From contig NZ_JAUHHC010000003.1 in assembly GCF_030410485.1 (NCBI RefSeq), positions 682,001 to 746,000 on the forward strand: DNA of 64,000 nucleotides, read 5' to 3'. Both the position numbers and the translations under genes were made by a program. The stretch is from Roseateles violae. GTDB lineage: Bacteria; Pseudomonadota; Gammaproteobacteria; Burkholderiales; Burkholderiaceae_C. Below, piece after piece: positions 25,715 to 33,230 of the stretch (position 1 is its first letter; the number at the start of each line of letters is the position of its first letter). The notes below the pieces were generated by a model. That model searched no databases. It saw only the letters and a program-made list of their open reading frames with translations, and was not told the DNA's origin.

Positions 25715-27900
25715 GCCGCGTCCACGACGCAACGGAAGCCGATGCCGCCCGAACGGTCCTTGGCCGGGGCCATCAGCAGCAGCTTGCCGTGCTGATCGTT
25801 GCGATAGGCCTGCGGGAAGTACCAGTGCGAGGTCTGCGGCAGATAGCTGCTGCCGCCGCGCACGATGGCGGCGCGGGTGTGCTCGTCCTCGTATTCGTCG
25901 GTCCATTGCCAGACATGGCCGACCAGGTCCTGCACACCGAAGGGGCTGGCGCCGCGCGGATGCTTGCCCACATCGGCCGGCGCTCGCATCGTGCGGCCGC
26001 GGTCCGGCGCCGGCACCGCCTGTGTGTCCCAGCTATTGCCCCAGGGATAGACGCGGCCGTCCGTGCCCTGCGCCGCGTACTGCCATTCCCATTCGCGCGG
26101 CAGGCGCTTGCCGGCCCATTGCGCATAGGCACGCGCGTCCTCGAGGCTGACCCAGGTGACCGGCTTGTCGCCCCAGCCAGTCGGCGGCAGGCCGGCGACC
26201 CAGTGACGCAGGAAGTTGTGCGCATCGCGCGGCGCATAGCCGCTGGCGTCGAGGAAGCGCTTGAACTCGGCGTTGGTCACCGGATGGACGTCGATATGGA
26301 AGGCCGGGATCTGCAGCCGGTGCCGATGGCCGCGGCGCGGGCTGCTTTCCCAGGGGTACTGGACGTCGACGCCGTCCCAGACGAAGCCCTCGACCTCGAT
26401 GCCGCCGACGACGAAGTCGAACTCGGCCGCGGGGATGGTCACCATGCCGGCCGGCGCCGTCGCCTGCGGCCGGGTGTTCGGCGTCTCGACCAGGCGCTGC
26501 GGCAGCGAGCGCCAGACATTGGACAGGCTTTGCAGCGGCGTCCTGGCCCAGCCGGCGGCCTTGGCCAGGTAGTCGTTCAGGCCTTCGGGCGGCCTGCGGG
26601 TGGCCAGCACGGCGCCATAGCCGCGCGGCTCCAGCGTGAAGGACAGCAAGGCCTGGCCCTCGATGATGCGCGGCTGCAGCTCCACACCGTTCCATGCGTC
26701 GAAATAGCGCGTTCCTTCGACATGCTCGACCGCCAGCTGCTCGCCGGCGATCTCGGACTCGTGCCGATTGACCAGGGTCCACAGCGCATCGCCGTTGGTG
26801 CCCGGGAAGTGGCTCGCGAACACGCCCGCCTGCAAGGTCGGCGCATAGGGCCGCCAGTCCATGCTGACCATCAGGGCCGGGAGGAAGCGCTGCAGCGCGG
26901 CGATGCGGCGCAAGGTCTCGGCATCGCGCGGGGTGAACTGGTTCCAGATGCCCCAGATGTTTTCCCAGGCGTTGTAGCCGACGCCGTTGAAGAAGATGTA
27001 CTGCAGATCGTTCGTGCGGTCGCGGCCCCAGCGGTTCTCGTAATTGATCATGTGGCGCGGCTCCAGCCACTTCCACTTGGCCACCGTCGGGATCACGCTG
27101 TCGGGCACCTTCTTGCCCCAGCTCTGCACATTCCAGATCAGCTGTTCCTCGGACGAGATCGTCGACTCCGGCTGCAGCACGACCGGGCAGCCCAGAGCGT
27201 CGCAGGCATCGAAGAAGGCGCGCGGCACGCCGTTGTAGGTGTCGCCGTTGATGCCGTCGGCGCCGACCGCCTTGACGATCTGCGCGATCGCGTCCCAGTC
27301 GCGCTGGCCCTGCGGCCGCGTGCCGTTGTCCCAGGGCTTGGTCGGCAGGAAGACCTTGACGCCGCGGCGGTGGAAGGCATCGACCGCGCTCTTCAGCCCG
27401 GCCAGGCCGCCGGGCAGGTCATGGGCCAGGTCGGTCTGGTTGCGGTCGTCGACGCCGATATTCGGATAGACGTACCAGATCAGCACCGAGTCGACGCCGC
27501 CGAAGCGGGCCTCGAGATCGTCCAGATAGCGGTCGACCGTGTACTCGCCCTTGACCGGGTCGTAGAAATAGCGGTCCTCGACCATCATCTGCACATGGAC
27601 GAAGTTGCGCTGCGCCCATTGCAGCTCGGGCCGGCGGTAGTTCGCGTCGTCGTAGCCGATGCGGATCAGGTGTTCGCGCCGCCAGTCGATCAGCTCGCGC
27701 AACCAGTCCTCGGCCGTGCCCTTGGCGTCCATCTTCCAATGGCCGATGTCGGCGAAGGGCCAGCCCGGCGCCTTGCCCGGCGTCGGCAGGTAGCGGCCCG
27801 TCGTCACATGGGAGAAACGGAACTCGGTCCGCAAGGGGCCGCGCTCCTCGTCACCGGCGGGATTCAGGTGATCGGTCATGGGCTTGTCGTCAGCGTTCAT
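25711..27900 (-). CDS. TIM-barrel glycosidase-like/FGE-fold (SUMF1) hybrid protein
   Basis: A 729-residue cytoplasmic protein. Residues about 50-470 look like a TIM-barrel glycosidase-type domain (FVHVQMMVEDRYFYDPV, RRGVKVFLPTKPWDNGTR, GADGINGDTYNGVPRAFFD, VVLQPESTISSEE), with acidic residues at strand ends. Residues 484-729 are a formylglycine-generating-enzyme fold (MVTIPAAEFDF, HPVTNAEFKRFLDASGYAP, GKRLPREWEWQYAAQG, GHVWQWTDEY, GGIGFRCV). The two copper-binding Cys of true FGE are absent after RGGSSY, so it should not make formylglycine; such domains often bind ligands. The start ATG at 27900 lacks a strong ribosome binding site. I know no characterised protein with this pairing. Confidence 0.85.
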   Translation of the reverse strand: MNADDKPMTDHLNPAGDEERGPLRTEFRFSHVTTGRYLPTPGKAPGWPFADIGHWKMDAKGTAEDWLRELIDWRREHLIRIGYDDANYRRPELQWAQRNFVHVQMMVEDRYFYDPVKGEYTVDRYLDDLEARFGGVDSVLIWYVYPNIGVDDRNQTDLAHDLPGGLAGLKSAVDAFHRRGVKVFLPTKPWDNGTRPQGQRDWDAIAQIVKAVGADGINGDTYNGVPRAFFDACDALGCPVVLQPESTISSEEQLIWNVQSWGKKVPDSVIPTVAKWKWLEPRHMINYENRWGRDRTNDLQYIFFNGVGYNAWENIWGIWNQFTPRDAETLRRIAALQRFLPALMVSMDWRPYAPTLQAGVFASHFPGTNGDALWTLVNRHESEIAGEQLAVEHVEGTRYFDAWNGVELQPRIIEGQALLSFTLEPRGYGAVLATRRPPEGLNDYLAKAAGWARTPLQSLSNVWRSLPQRLVETPNTRPQATAPAGMVTIPAAEFDFVVGGIEVEGFVWDGVDVQYPWESSPRRGHRHRLQIPAFHIDVHPVTNAEFKRFLDASGYAPRDAHNFLRHWVAGLPPTGWGDKPVTWVSLEDARAYAQWAGKRLPREWEWQYAAQGTDGRVYPWGNSWDTQAVPAPDRGRTMRAPADVGKHPRGASPFGVQDLVGHVWQWTDEYEDEHTRAAIVRGGSSYLPQTSHWYFPQAYRNDQHGKLLLMAPAKDRSGGIGFRCVVDAA

Positions 27901-27932
27901 GCGGGAATCGTAAGCAGCAAGGGGTCGCCGGG

Positions 27933-28883
27933 CTAGACAGGGTTCAATCGGCAATAGAAGGCCAGCGCTTCCGCGTCGCCGGCCTCGCGCTCGCGCTCGT
28001 GCAGGAAGCGATCGACCTCGTCCCGACCGGGCACGCTGTCCTGCGCACCGAGGCGCGTGCAGGTCAGCGCCGCGGCGGCGCTGGCGCGACGCAGCGCCGC
28101 CTCCAGGCTCAGGCCTTGATGGAAGGCGGCGACCAGGGCGCCGCAGAAGGTGTCGCCGGCGGCCGTGCTGTCGACGGCGCTGATATTGAACCCGGGCTGC
28201 AGCAGGAACTGGCCGCCATTGCGCATCACGCAGCCGCGCGCGCCCAAGGTCACCACCACGCAGGGCACATGCAGCCGCGCCAGCGCCTGGCCGACATCGC
28301 CGCTGCAACCGGTGATGGCGGCCAGTTCGCCCTCGTTGACGATCAGCACGTCGACCAGATCGAGCAGGGCCGGCGGCAGCGCGCGCGCCGGCGCGGCGTT
28401 CAGCACGACGCGCACGCCGGCCGCGCGCGCGGCGCCGGCATAGGCGGTGACGGTCTCGATCGGCGTCTCCAGCTGCAGCAGCAGATGGCTGACGCCGTCC
28501 AATGAAGGCAGATGCTGGGGGGCCAGGCAGGCGTTGGCGCCAGGGGCCACGGTGATCGCGTTCTGCGCATCGTCGGTCAGGCAGACGAAGGCGCTGCCGG
28601 TGGCGATCTCGGGCTCGCGCAGGATGTCCATCTGCACGCCGGCGGCGCTCAAGGATTGTTCGATCACACCGGCCGCCGCGTCCTCGCCCAGGGCCAGGAG
28701 CATGCGCACCGGCACGCCGCCGGCACGGGCACCGGCGACCGCCTGGTTCGCGCCCTTGCCGCCGGCAAAGGTGCGCACGTCACGGCCCAGCACCGTCTCG
28801 CCGGCGGCCGGCACATGGGCCGCGCGGACGACGAAGTCGAGATTGGCCGAGCCGGCCACGAGGATGGTCTGGTGTTCGCTCAT
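27933..28883 (-). CDS. PfkB family carbohydrate kinase (ribokinase-like)
   Basis: A 316-residue sugar kinase. Signature 1 is present (GSANLDFVVR then GGKGANQAVA at 41-50), and signature 2 is DSTAAGDTFCGAL with catalytic base Asp244. The pattern is closest to RbsK, which phosphorylates ribose at O5. The C-terminus is about 20 residues longer than a minimal ribokinase. In this operon it may phosphorylate a pentose released by the GH127 enzyme, but arabinose is not a usual ribokinase substrate. It lies 32 bases before the TIM-barrel/FGE gene and 65 bases after the receptor gene, on the same strand. Confidence 0.92.
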   Translation of the reverse strand: MSEHQTILVAGSANLDFVVRAAHVPAAGETVLGRDVRTFAGGKGANQAVAGARAGGVPVRMLLALGEDAAAGVIEQSLSAAGVQMDILREPEIATGSAFVCLTDDAQNAITVAPGANACLAPQHLPSLDGVSHLLLQLETPIETVTAYAGAARAAGVRVVLNAAPARALPPALLDLVDVLIVNEGELAAITGCSGDVGQALARLHVPCVVVTLGARGCVMRNGGQFLLQPGFNISAVDSTAAGDTFCGALVAAFHQGLSLEAALRRASAAAALTCTRLGAQDSVPGRDEVDRFLHEREREAGDAEALAFYCRLNPV

Positions 28884-28948
28884 GGACGTCGGAACTTCTG
28901 TTGGATGCTGAAGGGACCGGCCGCGCCGGCCCCGCCTCAGAAGGTCGC

Positions 28949-31123
28949 TTAGAAGGTCAGCGTGTGGCTGATCGAGTAGGTGCGGCCGCGGCCCGACCAG
29001 TAGTTGCGGAAGCCCGCCAGCTGCGACCAGCTGAGGATGTAGAACTTGTCGGTCAGGTTCTCGATGCCCAGCGTCAGGCGGCCATAGCGGCCGAAGTCGT
29101 AGTTGCCGGCCAGGTCGAACAGCGTGTAGCCGCGCGTATGTTCTTCGTTGCTGGTGCCGATATTCAGGTCGCGCGACAGCAGCCGGGTACCGCTCAGGCT
29201 GACGTCGCCGTGCGGCATGAAGTTCCAGGTGGCCGTGCCGCCCAGCTTGTCCGGGTTGACGTCGTTGACGCCCATGCGCCGGTCCAGCGGGCCGCCGGCG
29301 ACGAAGGTCGTCTTGCCGAGGATGCGCGAGTACAGGCCGCTGACCTTCCATTCCTTGCTCAGGCTGGCGTCGCCGCTCAGCTCCAGGCCGCGGATGTTCA
29401 CCGGCGCGCGGTTCATGATGAAGTCGTTGGTGGCCGGGTCGACCGACAGCGAGACGCCCAGATCGGACTGCGACTCGTAGAGCGAGACGCCGAAGCTGGC
29501 ATTGCGGCCGCGCCAGTTCGCACCGATCTCCTTGTTCTTGACGATGATGGCCTGCAGATCGAGGATGCCCTCGACCGACTGACCCGGGTAGTTGATATTG
29601 CGCAGCGGGATGCCGACGTTCGGCAGGGTGAAGCCCTTGCTCAGCGACATATAGGCCGACCAGTCGTTGGGCAGGTGCACGACGGCGCCGATATTCGGCA
29701 GCGTCGCCGTGTAGTCCAGCGTGCCGCCCTGGACGAAGACGCGCTTGCGGAAATAGGTGGTCGTGTAGTCGTCGACGCGCAGCTTGCCGTCCTCGTAGCG
29801 CAGGCCGCCGCTGAGGCTGACCGGGCCGATGTCGTAGGACAGCTGGGCATAGGGCGCCATGCTGCGGTAGATCATCGGCGGCACCCAGACGCGGTCGGTC
29901 AGCGCCAGGCGCTGCTGCGCATTGTCCTCGACGAAGTCGATGCCGCCGCGGAACTCGAGGCCGCTGACGGCGAACATGTCCTCGCCGGTCCAGCCGGTGC
30001 GCAGGCCCTTCTTCTTGGTCAGGATCTCGGACTGGTCCCACAAGCTGCCCAGCGGCGCGATCAGCGGATCCTGGCGGTCGTCGCCGTTCTCGGCCGGGTA
30101 GCGCATCGCCTGGCGCGCCGCGTAGACGTCGACATTGAAGGTGCCGCCGAACAGGTTCTTGTTGATGTAGGCGGCGGTCGCCTGCTCGAAGTCGTTGAAC
30201 TCGGCGCGCGAGCCGGGAACGGCGCCGCGCTCGGAGGTATTGGTCACGCCGGTGGCGCGATCGCCATCGACCAGGCGGTACTGGTTGTTGCCCTCGATCT
30301 TGAACTTGCTGAGCGAGGCCTGGATGCGCTGGCTCTTGTCGGTGCCGAAATCGAAGCCGCCCTTGACGAACAGGTTGTCGGCCTTGGAGTCGGCGACCGA
30401 GCCGCTGGTGTTCAGGCCGATGCGGCGCGGCTGGCCGTCATAGGTCATGCCGCGGTCGATGTGCGAGCCCGAGACGAGCAGGTCGTAGTCGTCGTCCTTG
30501 CGCATCCAGTTCAGGCCGACCTTGAAGCCGCCGCTGTCGTCCTCGAACTGCGTCGTGTAGCGGGTGAACAGTTGGAACTCGTTGCCCTTCTTGGTCGGCG
30601 ACTTCGAGATGTAGTTGATGATGCCGCCGGCAGCACCCACACCTTCCGAGGCCGAGGGCCCGTTGATCACCTCGATGCGGCCGACGATGCCCATATCGGT
30701 GAAGGTCGCGTTGCGCGTGCCCTCGCGCAAGGGCGAGCCCTGCGGCACGCCGTCGAACAGACGCAGCGCGATGCGGCCGCGCAGGTTCTCGCCGGTATTG
30801 CTCATCGCCTGCGAGGATTCCGAATAGCCGGGCACCGTGCGCGCCAACACCGCCGTCGCGTCCTCGGTGACCGCCTGCGTGCGGGCGATGTCCTCGCGGC
30901 TGACGACATTGATCGCGCCCGGGATCTTGTCGATCACCTTGGCCGTGCGGGTGCCGGTGACGACCGTGGTCGCCAGGCGGTTCGGCTGCTGGTCGCTGAC
31001 CGTGGCATCGGCCGGTGCGCTGGCCGCCGCGGCCGGCGCGGGCGCGGCCTGCTGGGCATAGGCGGTGGAGATCGAGGAGGCGAGCAGCAGCAGGGTGCTC
31101 AGCGAGGCGGGAACTTGTCTCAT
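28949..31123 (-). CDS. TonB-dependent outer membrane receptor
   Basis: A 724-residue receptor. A signal peptide (about 1-23, AYA-Q) is followed by a TonB-box-like VVTGTR segment near residue 55, a plug domain (about 60-185; DKIPGAINVVSREDI, NLRGRIALRLFDGVPQG, GRIEVINGPSASEGVGAAGG) and a 22-strand barrel ending in aromatic HTLTF. Plug and barrel resemble siderophore receptors, but the genes downstream are for sugar use, so I infer import of a glycoside or oligosaccharide. It appears to be the first gene of its operon; an AT-rich palindrome and a possible promoter lie 180-220 bases upstream. TonB itself is not nearby. Confidence 0.93.
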   Translation of the reverse strand: MRQVPASLSTLLLLASSISTAYAQQAAPAPAAAASAPADATVSDQQPNRLATTVVTGTRTAKVIDKIPGAINVVSREDIARTQAVTEDATAVLARTVPGYSESSQAMSNTGENLRGRIALRLFDGVPQGSPLREGTRNATFTDMGIVGRIEVINGPSASEGVGAAGGIINYISKSPTKKGNEFQLFTRYTTQFEDDSGGFKVGLNWMRKDDDYDLLVSGSHIDRGMTYDGQPRRIGLNTSGSVADSKADNLFVKGGFDFGTDKSQRIQASLSKFKIEGNNQYRLVDGDRATGVTNTSERGAVPGSRAEFNDFEQATAAYINKNLFGGTFNVDVYAARQAMRYPAENGDDRQDPLIAPLGSLWDQSEILTKKKGLRTGWTGEDMFAVSGLEFRGGIDFVEDNAQQRLALTDRVWVPPMIYRSMAPYAQLSYDIGPVSLSGGLRYEDGKLRVDDYTTTYFRKRVFVQGGTLDYTATLPNIGAVVHLPNDWSAYMSLSKGFTLPNVGIPLRNINYPGQSVEGILDLQAIIVKNKEIGANWRGRNASFGVSLYESQSDLGVSLSVDPATNDFIMNRAPVNIRGLELSGDASLSKEWKVSGLYSRILGKTTFVAGGPLDRRMGVNDVNPDKLGGTATWNFMPHGDVSLSGTRLLSRDLNIGTSNEEHTRGYTLFDLAGNYDFGRYGRLTLGIENLTDKFYILSWSQLAGFRNYWSGRGRTYSISHTLTF

Positions 31124-31305
31124 ATGTTCTAGCTCTGTTGGGTTGCGGATTCGGCCGCTCGGCCGCGAGTCGCCTCGCCTGCCCACGCAGCTGACCGTCG
31201 GTCGGCCGCAATCAGCCAGGCTCGGAGGCCCAACGACGACGACCTCCTGCCCGCAGGCGCTGACGCATTCCCCGGCGATGGATCGAGTCTCAGCGATCGC
31301 AGAGC

Positions 31306-31334
31306 AAAGTAAAACTATTGCGAACTATGTTCAG
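31306..31334 (-). promoter_or_regulatory. Possible promoter for the TonB-receptor operon
   Basis: On the minus strand CTGAAC (31334-31329) and TACTTT (31311-31306) are spaced by 17 bases, a fair sigma-70 pair in an otherwise GC-rich setting. Transcription would start near 31299, leaving a leader of about 175 bases before the receptor ATG. The pair lies within the palindrome described next, so a regulator binding there would block or place polymerase. This is a by-eye match. Confidence 0.3.
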
Positions 31335-31345
31335 GCGATAGTTTT
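31311..31345. promoter_or_regulatory. Nested AT-rich palindrome, candidate operator
   Basis: The outer arms AAAACTATTGC (31311-31321) and GCGATAGTTTT (31335-31345) pair with one wobble position. Between them, GAAC-TAT-GTTC (31322-31332) is a perfect smaller dyad, leaving only AG unpaired. It lies in the 244-base gap between the esterase stop and the receptor start. A transcription-factor site for the LysR regulator encoded 1 kb upstream or for a distant regulator is one reading. A terminator or attenuator hairpin is the other; there is only a short T run on either strand. The remaining gap shows no gene. Confidence 0.5.
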
Positions 31346-31367
31346 TGCTGCTTTCGGCAGACCGGCG

Positions 31368-32309
31368 TCAGCGACCCGCGACGAGCCCGGGCGCCAGCAT
31401 CAGCAGGCCCTCGCGCAGGGCCGGCAGCCAGACCCGCCAGTCGTGGCCGCCGTCGACGATGCGCAGCTCGGCCTGAATATTCGGCAGCCGCGCCAGGCGC
31501 TTGTAGAGCCGATGCGCCTCGAGGTCGATGTCGTGCTCGGCCTCGGCCGGATCGGGGTTGCGGTATTCGTCGTCGCCCGAGCAGATGTAGAAGCGCAAGC
31601 CCAGGCCGCTCGCGCTGAATCGCTCGAGCAGGGCCGGGTAGTTCAAGGCGCGATAGATCTCGTCGACGAAGAGATCCTGGTCGCGACCGAAGGCGCCGAA
31701 CTCGCGCGCGCTCGAGGCCCGCGGCGGCAGCGGCGTGTAGACGGCTGGGCTCAAGACGATGGCGGCGCCGAACAGCTGCGGATGTGCCAGCACATGGCGC
31801 AGCGCGCCGTAGCCGCCCATCGAGTAGCCGGCCAGCAGCCGTGCCTCGCGCCGCGCGTCCGTGCGATAGCTCGCGTCGATATGCGGCAGCAGCTCGCCGA
31901 TGAAGGCGGTTTCCACCGCCCTGCCCGGCCGCTCGACGCCGCTGTAGGCCGAGTCGACGTAATAGCTGCCGCGCGCGCTCCAGGGCGCATCGGGCATCAC
32001 GGCGATCAGCGGCGGGATCAGGCCGGCAGCGATCAGCTCGTCGAGCAGCGGCTTGCAGCGCGTCCAGGCCCGCAGATCGTCGCCGCGGCCATGCAGCAGA
32101 TAGAGCACCGGATAGGCGCGATGGCCCTCGGCGTAGCCGGCCGGCAGATAGAGCTGGTAGCGCCAGTCGCCGCCCAGCAGGGCCGAGGGAAAATGGTGCT
32201 CCGTCAGCGTGCCGGCGGCCGCCTGGGCCGGCGCGGCGCAGCCGCCGAAGCCAGCGAGACCGGCCGCGCCGGCCAGCAGCCCCAGCAGCGCGCGCCGGCC
32301 TTCCTTCAT
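31368..32309 (-). CDS. Exported esterase (Esterase D/CE1-like alpha/beta hydrolase)
   Basis: A 313-residue serine hydrolase. The N-terminus has an Arg pair, a hydrophobic stretch and FGGC at residues 21-24, consistent with a lipoprotein, or a Tat-type signal given the RR. The PF00756 fold follows: YLPAGYAEG, LLHGRGDD, the nucleophile elbow GYSMGG (Ser163), then CSGDDE and DGGHDW for the Asp and His. Relatives remove acetyl or feruloyl groups from plant polysaccharides or hydrolyse short acyl esters. The start overlaps the LysR stop (ATGA). Position and fold suggest it strips acyl groups from the glycoside before or during uptake. Confidence 0.9.
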   Translation of the reverse strand: MKEGRRALLGLLAGAAGLAGFGGCAAPAQAAAGTLTEHHFPSALLGGDWRYQLYLPAGYAEGHRAYPVLYLLHGRGDDLRAWTRCKPLLDELIAAGLIPPLIAVMPDAPWSARGSYYVDSAYSGVERPGRAVETAFIGELLPHIDASYRTDARREARLLAGYSMGGYGALRHVLAHPQLFGAAIVLSPAVYTPLPPRASSAREFGAFGRDQDLFVDEIYRALNYPALLERFSASGLGLRFYICSGDDEYRNPDPAEAEHDIDLEAHRLYKRLARLPNIQAELRIVDGGHDWRVWLPALREGLLMLAPGLVAGR

Positions 32310-33199
32310 CCGCGGCCGGCCGCCTGCGCCGCCGCCATCGCCGCGCGGGCCTCCTGCAAGAAGGCGGTGACCAGGCGGATCCGTATCGTCGAGCGTGACC
32401 AGACGATGCCGATGCGGCGCGGCTCGAACGGACGCGGCAGCGGCAGCCGCACCAGCTGCAGGCCCTCGGGCCAGGGCCGCACCCAATCCGGCACCAGCGA
32501 GACGCCCAGACCGCGATCGACCATCACGGCAATCGCGTTCAGCGCGTTCAGCTCGAAGCGCTCGCGCGGCGTGATGCCGACCAGGCGCAGGTACTGGTCG
32601 GCCTGGCGGCCGCCCCACTGGCTGCGGTCGTAGCGGATCAAGGGCTCGTTGGCCAGGAGCTCATGCGGGTCACGCCCGGCCATGCGCGCCGGCGCCAGCA
32701 CGACCAGCGGCTCCTCGCGCAGCAGCTCCCAGTCGCAGGTCTTGGGCAGCGCATAGGGCGCCTGCAGCACGATGGCCGCATCGAGCTCGCCGCCCTCGAC
32801 GCTGCGGTAGAGCTCGGGCGAATAGCCGGGCTTGATGAAGACCTGGATGCGCGGGAACTTCTCGACCATGCGCGCCAGGATGTCGGGCAGCATGCCGGTC
32901 AGCGCATTGTTGCCGGCACCGAGTCGCAGCTCGCCGGCGGTCGCGTCGTCGGTCGCGACCGCACGCAGATCGGTCACATCGCGCAGCAGCTGGCGCGCCC
33001 GCTCGAGGATGCGCGAGCCGGCCTCGGTGATGTTGACGGTGCGGCCGGCGCGGGCGATCAGCGGCGCGCCGATCTCGCGCTCCAGCGTGCGCACCTGCTG
33101 CGCGACGGCCGCCGGCGTGATGTTCAAGAGGCGCGCCGCGGCGGCCATCGACCCCTGGTCGACGACTGCCACGAAGGTATGCAGGAATTGGGTGTCCAC
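32306..33199 (-). CDS. LysR family transcriptional regulator
   Basis: A 297-residue LTTR. The N-terminal winged helix-turn-helix is clear (residues 1-60; FLHTFVAVVDQGSMAAAARLLN, PAAVAQQVRTLEREIG), followed by a periplasmic-binding-protein-like effector domain (about 88-290). Unlike most LTTRs it is not divergent from a target; it sits within a co-directional run, 31 bases after the symporter gene and overlapping the esterase by 4. It is the only regulator in the locus and is therefore the likely local controller. The effector is unknown; sugar or sugar-acid is inferred from the context. Confidence 0.93.
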   Translation of the reverse strand: MDTQFLHTFVAVVDQGSMAAAARLLNITPAAVAQQVRTLEREIGAPLIARAGRTVNITEAGSRILERARQLLRDVTDLRAVATDDATAGELRLGAGNNALTGMLPDILARMVEKFPRIQVFIKPGYSPELYRSVEGGELDAAIVLQAPYALPKTCDWELLREEPLVVLAPARMAGRDPHELLANEPLIRYDRSQWGGRQADQYLRLVGITPRERFELNALNAIAVMVDRGLGVSLVPDWVRPWPEGLQLVRLPLPRPFEPRRIGIVWSRSTIRIRLVTAFLQEARAAMAAAQAAGRG

Positions 33200-33230
33200 G
33201 GCGATTGCGGCAGCCGCCGGCTAGGCGGCC

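Noticed and set aside
25711-27900. Calling the hybrid protein a sulfatase-maturing FGE
   Set aside because: The copper-binding cysteines are missing and no sulfatase gene is in the window.
28949-31123. Siderophore receptor assignment for the TonB-dependent receptor
   Set aside because: The plug is similar, but no iron or siderophore genes or Fur-like site are visible, and the operon is for carbohydrate use.
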